Of a DNA stretch of 47,319 bases, positions 8,416 to 17,444 are shown piece by piece (within the stretch, counting starts at the first letter, position 1; each line of letters starts with the position of its first letter). The stretch lies in assembly GCA_004293265.1 (NCBI GenBank), contig RDXZ01000018.1, positions 1 to 47,319 on the forward strand. The letters are read 5' to 3'. The notes under the pieces are model-generated. The model saw nothing but the letters and a program-made list of their open reading frames with translations, did no database searches and had not been told where the DNA came from. Made by a program: the position numbers and the translations under genes. Source of the stretch: Bacteroidota bacterium. Lineage in GTDB: Bacteria; Bacteroidota; Bacteroidia; Cytophagales; Microscillaceae.

Positions 8416-9411
8416 TCAATCAAAATTATTCTCAAAGATTTTCCATAAATCTTTCGCCGCCTGCCAAGGTGGAATATGTCCATTTTTTACGTTATTTTCG
8501 TATTCTTTCAAAGATTTTTTGATATTTATATGCTGATAAAATCGTTCTTCAAAGACATCTTTTATGTTTTGATGTAACCAATATAAATTTTGATTTTCTC
8601 TTTGTTGATAAAAAAAATTATTATTTTTAGTATGAATGACATATTTTTCAATCATTTCTAATACTTCGTTCATGCCTTGATTTTGAATAGCGGCACAAGT
8701 CAAAACAGGCGGAATCCATTTATTTTCTTTGCTTGGAAACAAGTGCAAAGCATTTTCATACTCAATTTTGGCTCGATAAGCGTGTTTTTGATTTTCCCCA
8801 TCACTTTTGGTAATCACTAAAGCGTCTGCGACTTCCATAATTCCTCTTTTTACACCTTGTAATTCATCGCCTGCCCCTGCAAGCATCAACAAAAGAAAAA
8901 AATCTGTCATTTGTTTGACCGCAATTTCAGATTGCCCAACTCCAACGGTTTCGACTAAAATTATTTCAAAGCCTGCCGCTTCGCACAAAAGCATCGTTTC
9001 TCTGGTTTTTCGTGCTACTCCACCCAACGAATTGCCTGCGGGAGTGGGGCGAATATAAGCATTTTTATCAATAGACAAATTTTCCATTCGAGTTTTGTCG
9101 CCCATAATACTTCCACCTGAAATTTGGCTGGTAGGATCGATAGCCAACACAGCAATTTTTTTATTTTGATGCGTAAACAATCCACCAAAACTTTCAATAA
9201 AAGTACTTTTACCTACACCCGGCACCCCCGTAATGCCTATGCGAAGACTTTTGCCTGTATGCGAAATAATGGCTTGTAAAACTTCTTGTGCCAATATATT
9301 ATCGGTATCCAAATTACTTTCAATCAAAGTAATGGCTTGGCTCAAAATCACTCTATTTCCTGCCAATATGCCGTCAATATAAGTTTTTGCGGATAAACGT
9401 GGGCGTGCCAT
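8416..9411 (-). CDS. meaB: Methylmalonyl-CoA mutase-associated GTPase MeaB
   Basis: This 331-aa SIMIBI-class P-loop GTPase is the chaperone that gates adenosylcobalamin loading and protects methylmalonyl-CoA mutase from inactivation. The Walker A motif is GITGVPGVGKSTF (near residues 58-70). The segments AIDPTSQISGGSIMGDKTRM and LVETVGVGQSEIAV are characteristic of MeaB/ArgK, as is the base-recognition ITKSDG. Length matches the family. It is the second gene of a minus-strand operon, 23 bp after a binding-protein-like gene. The mutase genes themselves are not in the window. Confidence 0.95.
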   Translation of the reverse strand: MARPRLSAKTYIDGILAGNRVILSQAITLIESNLDTDNILAQEVLQAIISHTGKSLRIGITGVPGVGKSTFIESFGGLFTHQNKKIAVLAIDPTSQISGGSIMGDKTRMENLSIDKNAYIRPTPAGNSLGGVARKTRETMLLCEAAGFEIILVETVGVGQSEIAVKQMTDFFLLLMLAGAGDELQGVKRGIMEVADALVITKSDGENQKHAYRAKIEYENALHLFPSKENKWIPPVLTCAAIQNQGMNEVLEMIEKYVIHTKNNNFFYQQRENQNLYWLHQNIKDVFEERFYQHINIKKSLKEYENNVKNGHIPPWQAAKDLWKIFENNFD

Positions 9412-9434
9412 AAATAAATGTTAAAATTTTAAAA

Positions 9435-10274
9435 TCAAATAAAATCTTCTATTTTCATATTTTTTGTATCTTGCCCTATCAAAGTCAAAGCCTCTAATAC
9501 TTTTTCAATATCATTGACAGGCGAAACAAATTCGGTTGCCCAATGCACACTTGCTAACCATTGTTGGACATCAAATTCTGATAAATTAAATTTTTGCACA
9601 ATTTTTTGAGTAATATTTTCTGTGGTAATAAATTGATGACAAACGTGATTGATAGTTTGACATAAAACATTTATTTCTGTTGGAAATTGGCTTAAAATAT
9701 CGTTTCGAACCGCCACCACAAATGCTCCCCAAGGGGTAGGACATTCTCCCAAACATTTAATTAAGCCTTTGTCCACAAAAGATTTTGTCATCAGTTTTTC
9801 CCACAAAAAACGACCACAAGTATTTTCAGTTAGTTTTTGTATGCCTCCTTTGAGTCCGTTGGTGGTTTCAAATTCCATTTTTTCTATATCCCAATTTCTT
9901 TGTTTGGCATCTAACAAAGCCATCAAATGCGAGCCAGAGCCAAAACGACTGATGGCAGTTTTGAGGTGTTGAATTTCGTCTAAATGATTGTATTGCAATG
10001 GCGTATGAATTCCCCAAACCAATGGCGAACAGACGTACATTTGTAAAATTTTGCTTGGATTTCCTTTTAAAATATCTGCTGTAATTCCTTCGGTTAAAAC
10101 GACAGCGACATCAAGTTTTCCTTCTCGCAGGTCTTGCGCCATTGCGCCTGTTCCTGCGTGATAGTCAATCCAATGTAAATCTAAATTTTTTTTTTGAAAA
10201 AATTTTTGTTCTATTCCCCAATGCCAAGGCATATTAAAATGCTCAGGTACTCCTCCGATTTTTAAAGATAACAT
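9435..10274 (-). CDS. Cytoplasmic periplasmic-binding-protein-like protein (Ca3427-like type)
   Basis: This 279-aa protein has the type-2 periplasmic-binding fold signature at its start (LKIGGVPEHFNMPWHWGIEQ, then GTGAMAQDLREGKLDVAVV). It resembles the substrate-binding group typified by Candida albicans Ca3427. It has no signal peptide or lipobox, so it is probably cytosolic and may act as a ligand sensor or enzyme rather than a transporter subunit. No ABC permease or ATPase is adjacent. It sits 23 bp upstream of meaB on the same strand, so the two are probably co-transcribed; whether their functions are linked is unknown. Confidence 0.7.
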   Translation of the reverse strand: MLSLKIGGVPEHFNMPWHWGIEQKFFQKKNLDLHWIDYHAGTGAMAQDLREGKLDVAVVLTEGITADILKGNPSKILQMYVCSPLVWGIHTPLQYNHLDEIQHLKTAISRFGSGSHLMALLDAKQRNWDIEKMEFETTNGLKGGIQKLTENTCGRFLWEKLMTKSFVDKGLIKCLGECPTPWGAFVVAVRNDILSQFPTEINVLCQTINHVCHQFITTENITQKIVQKFNLSEFDVQQWLASVHWATEFVSPVNDIEKVLEALTLIGQDTKNMKIEDFI

Positions 10275-10401
10275 TTATGTTTAAATTTTGTCTAAATAAA
10301 TTATAATTATTGTTCTTTTTGTATTTTTTTAAGCGATTAAATTTTGTATAAAGTTTTTTTTTAAGAAAAAAATTTATCTACTTAAACAATACAATTTTTT
10401 A

Positions 10402-11361
10402 TTAAATTACTTTTGAATAACGCAAAGTTTTAATGTATTTTTCCATAAAATCCCAATCAGGTGTGCCTTCGGGCGTTGCAGGTAGTTTTATTTTTTCATA
10501 AGGAAATCTTGAGAGGCGAAATTGTCGCCCATACGCATAACGATAATGTAATTTGCGTAAAATACCCACCAAAAACAATGATGTATATGTATTTAGATTT
10601 TCTTTGTATTCATTTTTGGGAATAAGTGTATGCACATTATCATCACTAAAATATCTATTTGGCTGATAAAATACATTAAAAAACATATCAATCGTAATTT
10701 TATTTTCAAACATTTTTTTATTTTCCTCAAATTCCTCCAAAGAAATATAATCCGCTACGCCATTATTTTCGGAAGATGCAGTGATAAGAGGTAAATTTTC
10801 ATCTCCTTGTATTCTGTCGGGCTGTGTAAGTCTTTCTCCTTTTTGGAGGGTAAAAAATTGGTCAAGAGAGAAAATACGCCAAGTATGTATTTCTAAGTTT
10901 ATTTCTTGTTCTTTCATATTTGCATCATAAAAAGGTGTTTTTATTTCTAAAAATGCTTTTGGAATTGCTGAAACATCAGGAATACCAATATTTTTAAGTG
11001 TTTTGTTTGCTTGTCTGCCATAATTATACCTATATTTATTTGCCTGCAAAATCATACAATAATATAACATTTGCATCACAGATAATTCAACTTTTGGCTT
11101 CAAATAATACAAATCTCGCCCACTATAATAAGGCTTTTCTTGGTAAAAAGACGACAAAACACTTCCACTTCCTGCCACTGAAATAGTATGAGCAGGATTA
11201 GGTATTAAGTCATAATCTTCTTCAATATACGCCACAACACCATTATTTTTTGAAGTACGAGAAACGAAAGGTATCCCGTTTTTTTTGTCTGTTTGGATAC
11301 AATGCACAAGTTCTAAATTGACACCATAAACTACCTCAAACAAATCTTTTACTTTTATCAT
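10402..11361 (-). CDS. Restriction-modification specificity (S) subunit, BcgI-B-like
   Basis: This 319-aa DNA-recognition subunit has two half-repeats. Each pairs a target-recognition domain with a conserved end motif: YRYNYGRQANKTLKNIGIPD near the middle and YRYAYGRQFRLSRFPYEKIK near the C-terminus. Parallel SRTSKNNGV and ITASSENNGV segments occur in the two halves. Each TRD would read one half of a bipartite site, with the helices setting the spacing. The methyltransferase-nuclease gene precedes it by 12 bp on the same strand, so they form one operon. The 319-aa size suits a BcgI-type B subunit better than a full Type I HsdS of about 400 aa. Confidence 0.85.
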   Translation of the reverse strand: MIKVKDLFEVVYGVNLELVHCIQTDKKNGIPFVSRTSKNNGVVAYIEEDYDLIPNPAHTISVAGSGSVLSSFYQEKPYYSGRDLYYLKPKVELSVMQMLYYCMILQANKYRYNYGRQANKTLKNIGIPDVSAIPKAFLEIKTPFYDANMKEQEINLEIHTWRIFSLDQFFTLQKGERLTQPDRIQGDENLPLITASSENNGVADYISLEEFEENKKMFENKITIDMFFNVFYQPNRYFSDDNVHTLIPKNEYKENLNTYTSLFLVGILRKLHYRYAYGRQFRLSRFPYEKIKLPATPEGTPDWDFMEKYIKTLRYSKVI

Positions 11362-11373
11362 TTTGATGTATTT

Positions 11374-13200
11374 TTATTCGTTAATAATTTTAAAAGCATA
11401 GAGTGATTTTACTACTTTTTCAAAATCCTCTATGGTCAATGTACTGTAATCCGTTTCCATATATGCCTCTGCGCACCATTCATCGTTTGCATTCACAGAT
11501 TTTTTGACTGAAAGCCCTTCTATTTCTTTTGAATTTTTGTAGGCATTTACAAATTTTTCCCTGATACCTTCCCATTTTTCCTTCACATCTATTCTACCTT
11601 TGTGTTTGCGTTTTTCAAAACCATCATCTTTTAGGTAGCCAAACCACGTTTCCAAACCTTTATTTTGTTTATTTGCTTCCCACACCATCACACACGTAAC
11701 CACAGAGGCGGCAGGGCTAAAAATTTCATTGGGCATTGAAATTACTGCTTTCAGGTGGTGTTTTTCCAATAGTCTTTTTTTGATGGCGATTAGGTCTTTT
11801 TCGTTTTTGATAGCACAACTCATCTGCACAATTGCGACCACAATTCCGTTATTTTTGCCTATAACTTTCAAGCCATGCTCTATAAATTCCATTTGTCCCG
11901 CAGGACGCACATCATAAGGAGGATTGAGAAAGACGACATTTATATTGTGGTTTTGTACGATTTGTGTTTCTAAATTAAAACAATCTCCACAATAAATATT
12001 TGATTTGCCATCACCTCTAAAAAGCATATTCGAACACGCATACGTAAACATATCAGGTCTGCGTTCTACACCAACAAGTTGAGAGGATTTGATTTTATTT
12101 TTTTGTTCACTATCATTGCCCGCCAATGCAAGCATACGTTTCATTGCCGCAATCAAAAAACCACCTGAACCACAACAAGGGTCATAAACCACACTTTCGG
12201 TGGTAATATTTGCCAAATCACAAAATAAATCAGTAATATGAAAAGGCGTAAGCACCAAGCCTTGTGTTTTGGAACTGCCTGCATAACGTATAAATTCTGT
12301 ATAAAATTTACCCAAAATATCAATGCCTGCCTCGTCCATTTTGATGAGTGGAAAAATATTTTTGTGCAAATAATCTATAAAATTTTTGGCTATCTCAATG
12401 GTTAAAATTTCTTCTTTTTTGCGTTTGATTTTTGCTTGTTTAAAAATAGGTTCATTTGTTATTTTTTGAAATTCTCCCAACATTGAATCTTGGTTTCTTA
12501 CTGTATTTTTGTTCAAAACCCTTTTCAAAGCATCTAAAATTCCTTCTGCCAATTCGTGGCTCTGTTCATAAGTAGCATAACTTGTTTTGAAAGTATTATC
12601 CAACAAACTTAATAAAATAGCACTTACAATCGTACAGCGTGTGTTTTCGGTGATAGAATAACTTTGAAATTCGTCATTCAAAAAAACTGCTTTTTGGATA
12701 ATATCAATATTTTTGAGGTTTTCAGAAAAATTATCATTCTGAAATATTTTCAAATAATCATTGATTGAAATTAATTTATTGGTATTTTCGTTGCTAAAAC
12801 TTGGCTCGCCTTTTTTCCACCTAAAAGTAGAAACTTTGAGTTCTTGCTCATTTTCGCCACTCACACCTATTGCGACCACATCAAATTCTTGACTTAAAAA
12901 TTTGGCATAATGCAACACACCATCTACCGCATAATCTTTTGCTTTATCAAAATCTTGGCTTTCATGTTTGCTCACAGAGGCTTTACATTCCACCAAAATC
13001 AAAAAATCAGAATTTTGCACAGGAAAAGAGATAATAAATTCAGGTTTTCCAATGCCTTCGCCTGATTTAGAGGCGTTTTTTAGGCGTTCTTGGATTTTTT
13101 TATTACTTGATTTTTGTTCTTCTATTTTGATAACATTATGTAGTACATCATTTTTAAAATGATTTCTTACTATTTCTTCTGTAAGTCTTTCGTTTGCCAT
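11374..13200 (-). CDS. Fused restriction endonuclease / N6-adenine methyltransferase, BcgI-A-like
   Basis: This protein cuts and methylates DNA as directed by the S subunit. The N-terminal part shows a PD-(D/E)xK nuclease signature, PEFIIS then LILVECKAS (E58, E75, K77 in ORF-track numbering). The central part is an N6-adenine methyltransferase with SAM-binding VYDPCCGSGGFL (about 342-353) and catalytic NPPY (430-433), preceded by LTPFHITDLF. The track start at 13212 is a TTG; the ATG at 13200 (MANERLTEE) is the more likely start, giving 608 aa. Nuclease and methylase in one chain plus a separate two-TRD subunit is the organisation of BcgI (Type IIB). No HsdR gene is present. A strong promoter lies upstream. 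Confidence 0.87.
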   Translation of the reverse strand: MANERLTEEIVRNHFKNDVLHNVIKIEEQKSSNKKIQERLKNASKSGEGIGKPEFIISFPVQNSDFLILVECKASVSKHESQDFDKAKDYAVDGVLHYAKFLSQEFDVVAIGVSGENEQELKVSTFRWKKGEPSFSNENTNKLISINDYLKIFQNDNFSENLKNIDIIQKAVFLNDEFQSYSITENTRCTIVSAILLSLLDNTFKTSYATYEQSHELAEGILDALKRVLNKNTVRNQDSMLGEFQKITNEPIFKQAKIKRKKEEILTIEIAKNFIDYLHKNIFPLIKMDEAGIDILGKFYTEFIRYAGSSKTQGLVLTPFHITDLFCDLANITTESVVYDPCCGSGGFLIAAMKRMLALAGNDSEQKNKIKSSQLVGVERRPDMFTYACSNMLFRGDGKSNIYCGDCFNLETQIVQNHNINVVFLNPPYDVRPAGQMEFIEHGLKVIGKNNGIVVAIVQMSCAIKNEKDLIAIKKRLLEKHHLKAVISMPNEIFSPAASVVTCVMVWEANKQNKGLETWFGYLKDDGFEKRKHKGRIDVKEKWEGIREKFVNAYKNSKEIEGLSVKKSVNANDEWCAEAYMETDYSTLTIEDFEKVVKSLYAFKIINE

Positions 13201-13232
13201 TGTATTTTTCAAAAAATCGTTAAAAAGATGTG

Positions 13233-13264
13233 CAAAATTAGTGTTTTTTTTAATATATTACAAA
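13233..13264 (-). promoter_or_regulatory. Promoter of the restriction-modification operon
   Basis: On the minus strand TTTG (13264-13261) is followed after 20 bp by TAATTTTG (13240-13233), an almost ideal match to the TTTG-N20-TAnnTTTG consensus. It implies a short leader of about 25 nt to the ATG at 13200 and supports that start over the TTG at 13212. Confidence 0.78.
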
Positions 13265-13391
13265 ATAAAGAGAATATAAATTGAAAATTATGAGATTTTT
13301 ACATAAATAATCTTTTATTGACAAGGTTAATGGAAACTTACTTTCAGAATTGGGGACTGAATAATGATAAAAAAATATTATTTACAGAAAA

Positions 13392-13431
13392 AATAAAAAA
13401 AAAGACTGCTTTTCTCAAAAAAACAGTCTTT
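13392..13431 (-). terminator. Intrinsic terminator of the RRM gene
   Basis: An 8-bp stem (aaagactg 13401-13408 with cagtcttt 13424-13431) is followed on the minus strand by a long T-rich run. It lies about 125 bp after the RRM stop, so the transcript would have a long 3' UTR. Confidence 0.75.
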
Positions 13432-13557
13432 CTATAAAACCAAAGGGCAAAGTGAAACAAAATTCTCAAAAAAAACAAAAACAAATAAATTATCTATATT
13501 TTAAAAAAAAAATTATATCTTCTTTGGATTGGTACTTTTTAGCATACCAACGTAATA

Positions 13558-13803
13558 TTATTTACGAGGTAATGCTTTTTTAACTACCAAAGGACGATCT
13601 TTAATCTCTAAGCCGTTTAATCCTTCAATAGCTTTGTCACCTGCTTGATCATCACTCATCTCTACAAAGCCAAATCCACGTGATTTGCCTGTTTCGCGAT
13701 CAACAATAATTTTAACAGATTCCACATTGCCATACTTAGCAAAATGTGAACTTAATTCATTTTCACTCACTTGGAATGAAATGTTCGAAACGTAAATGTT
13801 CAT
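13558..13803 (-). CDS. Single-RRM RNA-binding protein
   Basis: This 81-aa protein is a single RNA-recognition motif with RNP2 (IYVSNI) at the N-terminus and RNP1 (KSRGFGFVEM) at about residues 41-50. The last residues (KKALPRK) are basic. Such small RRM proteins occur in Bacteroidota and cyanobacteria and bind single-stranded RNA; in cyanobacteria several are cold-induced. The long spacing to its terminator and the 112-bp gap to ligA upstream suggest its own transcript. The RNA targets are unknown. The usual Gly-rich C-terminal tail found in some homologues is missing. Confidence 0.93.
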   Translation of the reverse strand: MNIYVSNISFQVSENELSSHFAKYGNVESVKIIVDRETGKSRGFGFVEMSDDQAGDKAIEGLNGLEIKDRPLVVKKALPRK

Positions 13804-13915
13804 TGAAATATAAAAATAATGTAATAAAACGTTGTAAAGTTAAAGTATTATTTTGACAATTCCAAATATTTATCAAAAAAAGTTAAAAAAAAGTTAAACT
13901 TTTTATTATTTCTGC

Positions 13916-16045
13916 TTAAAATAGCCCTTTTTGAGAAGAATTACTTTTATTTTTATCAGAAATTACATTTGTATTTATATTTATTGTTGTATTTTCTCCT
14001 ATCATTTCCAAAAAATCTTTTTCAGTAATCATAGTGATTTTAAATTTTTCTGCTTTTTCCAACTTGCTCGGTCCCATATTTTCGCCTGCCACCAAAAAAT
14101 CTAAATTTTTTGAAACCGTAGTACCTAATTTTCCTCCAAATTGCAAAACTTTATTTTGTAAATCTTCTCTGCTTTGCGAAAATGTACCCGAAAACAAAAA
14201 AGTTTTTCCCGCTAATTTATCATCGCTGACAATAATTTTATTTTCATTGGTTTGAGAAAATTGCAATCCATAATTTTTTAAGTTTTTGATGAGTTGTAAA
14301 TTTTCATCATCTTTAAAAAAATCAACCACGCTTTGTGCTGTTCTTTCGCCTACATCTCTCACATTCGATAATTCTTCCAAAGTTGCTTTTGCCAAATTAT
14401 CAATATTTTCAAAATGTTCTACTAATTTTCTTGCTCCTGTTTCGCCTACAAACCTAATTCCTAAACCAAATAAAACCTTTTCGAATGGAATTTCTTTTGA
14501 TTTTTCTAAGGCTGCCAAAATATTTTCTACCGTTTTTTCTTTAAAACCTATTTTTTTTGATTTTCCTGTTTGTTCATCAACGATTATTTTTTCTAAACCA
14601 AACAAACTTTTATAAGTCAAAGTATAAAAATCGTCAATATTTCTCAAAAGTCCTTTTTCAAACAATAATTCAATTTTTCCTTCTCCCAAACTATCCATAT
14701 TCATTGCTTTTCGATGGATAAAATGCTCCAATTTTCCTTTGATTTGTGGCGGACAACCTTTGGAATTAGGACAAAAATGATTTGCTTCGCCCTCATTGCG
14801 TACTAAAATCGTGTTACATTCAGGACAATTGTTAATATAATCAATAGGTGTTGCGTTCAAACCGCGTCTTGTCATATCGACTCCTGTAACTTTGGGGATA
14901 ATTTCTCCTCCTTTTTCTACAAAAACATAGTCATCTTTGCACAAACCCAATCTTTCTATCTCATTGGCATTGTGCAAAGAAGCACGTTTGACCGTAGTTC
15001 CTGCCAAAAAAATAGGCGTTAATTCAGCCACAGGCGTAATTGCTCCCGTCCTTCCTACTTGATAACTCACCGATTTTAATTGTGTAGAAATACTTTCTGC
15101 TTTGTATTTATAAGCAATCGCCCAACGTGGACTTTTTGAAGTAAAACCAAGTGCATTTTGATAATCATAACGATTGACTTTGATAACAACGCCATCGGTT
15201 TCGACAGGTAAATTTTCTCTTTCTTTGTCCCAATATTTGATAAATGCTAAAACTTCTTCTACATTTTTACATTTTTTATAGGTATTAGACACAGGAAAAC
15301 CAACATTTTCTAAACTTTCGACTGCTTCTGAGTGCATTTTAAAAGGAATATTATCAGCATAATAAAAATAAATAAAAGCATCTAATTTTCGTTTGGCTAC
15401 TTCACTTGATTCCTGCAATTTCATTGTGCCAGAGGCAGTATTTCTTGGATTGGCATATTTTTCTAATCCAATTTCTTCTCTTTCTTGATTGATTTCTTCG
15501 AATACTTTTTTAGGCATAAAAATTTCGCCTCTCACCTCAAATTCTGTTCCTAATCGCGTTGCGTCTATACGCATAGGAATTGTTTTGATGGTTTTTACAT
15601 TGTTTGTAACTTCATCACCTTGCACGCCATCGCCACGCGTAACGCCACGCACAAGCAAGCCATTTTCATAAATCAAACTTATCGAAACGCCATCAAATTT
15701 TAATTCACAAACATATTCCACATCTGCAAAACTAAAATCTGCTTCAATCAATCCTTTTTTTACTCTTTTATCAAAATCTATCAAATCTTCTTCTGAATAA
15801 GTATTGCCCAAAGAAAGCATTTGATATTTATGTTTGACCGTTGGAAAATCTTTGCTTATCGTCCCTCCTACTCTTTGCGTGGGCGAATCAGGTTGTTTGA
15901 ATTGTGGATATTTTATTTCCAAACTTTGTAATTCTTCTAACATTTTATCAAACTCAAAATCTGATACGACAGAAGTATGTTTTTGATAATACATCAAATT
16001 ATAGTAATTTAATTTTTCGGTAAGTTCTTTAATTTTTTGCTCCAT
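13916..16045 (-). CDS. ligA: NAD+-dependent DNA ligase
   Basis: This 709-aa protein seals nicks in replication and repair using NAD+. Domain order is Ia (N-terminal NAD-binding, YYQKHTSVVSDFEFD), adenylation domain with the nucleotidyl lysine K116 in CELKFDGVS, OB fold, a four-Cys zinc finger (CPECNTI...FCPNSKGCP), helix-hairpin-helix repeats and a C-terminal BRCT domain (LAGKTFLFSGTFSQSREDLQ). It is slightly longer than the usual 670 aa because of a low-complexity C-terminal tail rich in Asn and Ser that ends SSQKGLF. A minus-strand TATTTTTG box is at 16083-16090. The function is essential and the identification is firm. Confidence 0.97.
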   Translation of the reverse strand: MEQKIKELTEKLNYYNLMYYQKHTSVVSDFEFDKMLEELQSLEIKYPQFKQPDSPTQRVGGTISKDFPTVKHKYQMLSLGNTYSEEDLIDFDKRVKKGLIEADFSFADVEYVCELKFDGVSISLIYENGLLVRGVTRGDGVQGDEVTNNVKTIKTIPMRIDATRLGTEFEVRGEIFMPKKVFEEINQEREEIGLEKYANPRNTASGTMKLQESSEVAKRKLDAFIYFYYADNIPFKMHSEAVESLENVGFPVSNTYKKCKNVEEVLAFIKYWDKERENLPVETDGVVIKVNRYDYQNALGFTSKSPRWAIAYKYKAESISTQLKSVSYQVGRTGAITPVAELTPIFLAGTTVKRASLHNANEIERLGLCKDDYVFVEKGGEIIPKVTGVDMTRRGLNATPIDYINNCPECNTILVRNEGEANHFCPNSKGCPPQIKGKLEHFIHRKAMNMDSLGEGKIELLFEKGLLRNIDDFYTLTYKSLFGLEKIIVDEQTGKSKKIGFKEKTVENILAALEKSKEIPFEKVLFGLGIRFVGETGARKLVEHFENIDNLAKATLEELSNVRDVGERTAQSVVDFFKDDENLQLIKNLKNYGLQFSQTNENKIIVSDDKLAGKTFLFSGTFSQSREDLQNKVLQFGGKLGTTVSKNLDFLVAGENMGPSKLEKAEKFKITMITEKDFLEMIGENTTININTNVISDKNKSNSSQKGLF

Positions 16046-16082
16046 TTTTTCTTTTTGAGTATATAAATGTATATTTTTTTTG

Positions 16083-16090
16083 CAAAAATA
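16083..16090 (-). promoter_or_regulatory. Candidate -7 box for ligA
   Basis: The plus strand reads CAAAAATA, which on the minus strand is TATTTTTG, matching TAnnTTTG about 38 bp before the ligA start. No TTTG was found at -33. Confidence 0.45.
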
Positions 16091-16316
16091 ATATTTTTTT
16101 TAATCATAATATAAAATTTAATCTTTTTTTTATGAAAAATAATATTTTTGAATACTTATTTTTTTATTTTGATTGGCACTAAAATTGTCCGAAAAGAAGT
16201 GTGTTTTTTTAAAAAAGTAGATAAATGAGTTATGGTTTTCAGTTTTTTATGAGATGTTTTTGGGTTTAGGTAAGAACTTGAATTAGTTAGAAATAAAATT
16301 AATTATTATAAAAATT

Positions 16317-17207
16317 ATGTCCATGAAAAATATCATAAAAATATTATTTTTACTTGTATTTGCTTTATTGGTAGGTTGTAATAGTAAAAAAAATCAAAAA
16401 ATAGAAAATATTAAAAAATCTCATCTTGATGGAACTTGGCTTTTGGTTGATGTAATTGATAGTGTTTTGAAGCAAAAAAAGATTGTGGAAAATATTTTTG
16501 GAGGTGAAGTCAATATAGAAATGATTTTGATAGAAATTCATCATAATAAAATAAACACTTTTGGCATTTTTCATAGGATGATGGATACTATAAAGAATAC
16601 TCATAAAGATACATTAGCACATATAGGTCTAAATATATTACCACAATCTCGTAAAAAATATGTATTATGTTTTGATGAAAAGAAAGACATTATATACACA
16701 CAAACAAAAATAAGAAAATATATTTACAGACGCATTACACCAAAAGATAGTATTTTATATGCAGGAGATAATAATGATTCTTGGTTGAAGGATTTAGAAA
16801 AATTTTACATAAAAAAATTCATAGCAGGTACATACAAAGCAATTGATAATCAACAAAATATTTCTAATTTTGTATTACATTATGATGGAAAAGTAGAAGG
16901 ATTTAAAAACTTTTATAATTTTGAAATTTATATCCCTTCTGGTACAATATGGAGGTTTAATACAGATGCTATTTCTTTCGAATCAAGAGAGGAATCATCT
17001 CCTATGCCACAACAACTGCCAAATGAAAGTAACGAAATTTATCACAGAAAAATTATTCAGCATCTTGATAAAACACGACAAAGTTTTTCATTTGATTTTA
17101 AAGGTGATACATTGATTTTGAATAAATTAGAACCAAAATTAAACGACTTCCTGCATTATGAATTGGGCGTGCAAAAATATTATTTTTTGAAACAAAAATC
17201 AAAATAA
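16317..17207 (+). CDS. Uncharacterised lipoprotein
   Basis: This 296-aa protein has a lipoprotein signal peptide with lipobox LLVGC, so it is probably anchored in a membrane by a diacylated Cys. Two ATGs (16317 and 16323) are possible; MKNIIKILFLLVFALLVGC from the second is the more typical signal. The mature part starts with HLDGTWLLVDVIDSVLKQKK, reminiscent of lipocalin-like lipoproteins, and a second AGTYKAIDNQ segment near residue 172 hints at two similar halves. I recognise no definite family. It is flanked by ligA (divergent) and the LRR pair, without an obvious operon. Confidence 0.75.
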   Translation: MSMKNIIKILFLLVFALLVGCNSKKNQKIENIKKSHLDGTWLLVDVIDSVLKQKKIVENIFGGEVNIEMILIEIHHNKINTFGIFHRMMDTIKNTHKDTLAHIGLNILPQSRKKYVLCFDEKKDIIYTQTKIRKYIYRRITPKDSILYAGDNNDSWLKDLEKFYIKKFIAGTYKAIDNQQNISNFVLHYDGKVEGFKNFYNFEIYIPSGTIWRFNTDAISFESREESSPMPQQLPNESNEIYHRKIIQHLDKTRQSFSFDFKGDTLILNKLEPKLNDFLHYELGVQKYYFLKQKSK

Positions 17208-17312
17208 ACTATCTTTCTTTTGTTTATTGATATGTTGAAAAAAATATACTTAGGAAAAGTCAATTACTTTAATTATATTTAATTTTATATGGAAAATTAT
17301 CGCAAAAAAAAG

Positions 17313-17333
17313 CACGCAGATAACGCAGATTTT
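17313..17333. repeat. Short CGCAGAT direct repeat
   Basis: The stretch cacgcagataacgcagat contains two copies of acgcagat 9 bp apart. From general knowledge, similar GC-richer short repeats are scattered between genes in Bacteroidota. Nothing indicates a function here. Confidence 0.35.
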
Positions 17334-17382
17334 ACAAATTAAAACAGATTTCTATTTTTATAAAAATTTTATCAGTATAAAT

Positions 17383-17414
17383 GTTGGAAGAATCCATATT
17401 TTTTATTAATTTTG
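17383..17414 (+). promoter_or_regulatory. Promoter of the first LRR copy
   Basis: A GTTG at 17383-17386 stands in for the -33 TTTG, followed after 20 bp by TAATTTTG (17407-17414). The sequence tttttattaatttt-gaac is repeated before the second copy, where an extra T gives TAATTTTTG and breaks the -7 spacing. Confidence 0.6.
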
Positions 17415-17444
17415 AACGTAAAAATAAAAATTTAAACAAAAAAT

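Larger units (their letters stand above)
13201..13557. other. Intergenic region with RM promoter and rbp terminator
   Basis: This gap contains the promoter of the restriction operon (13233-13264) and the intrinsic terminator of the upstream RRM gene (13392-13431). The remaining sequence is AT-rich with no further structure that I can support. Confidence 0.6.

Noticed and set aside
10402-13200. Classical three-gene Type I restriction system
   Set aside because: No HsdR helicase-nuclease gene is adjacent, and a nuclease signature is already fused to the methylase chain, which fits BcgI better.
13201-13212. TTG start given by the track for the fused nuclease-methyltransferase
   Set aside because: An ATG four codons downstream (13200) is more likely and fits the promoter spacing.
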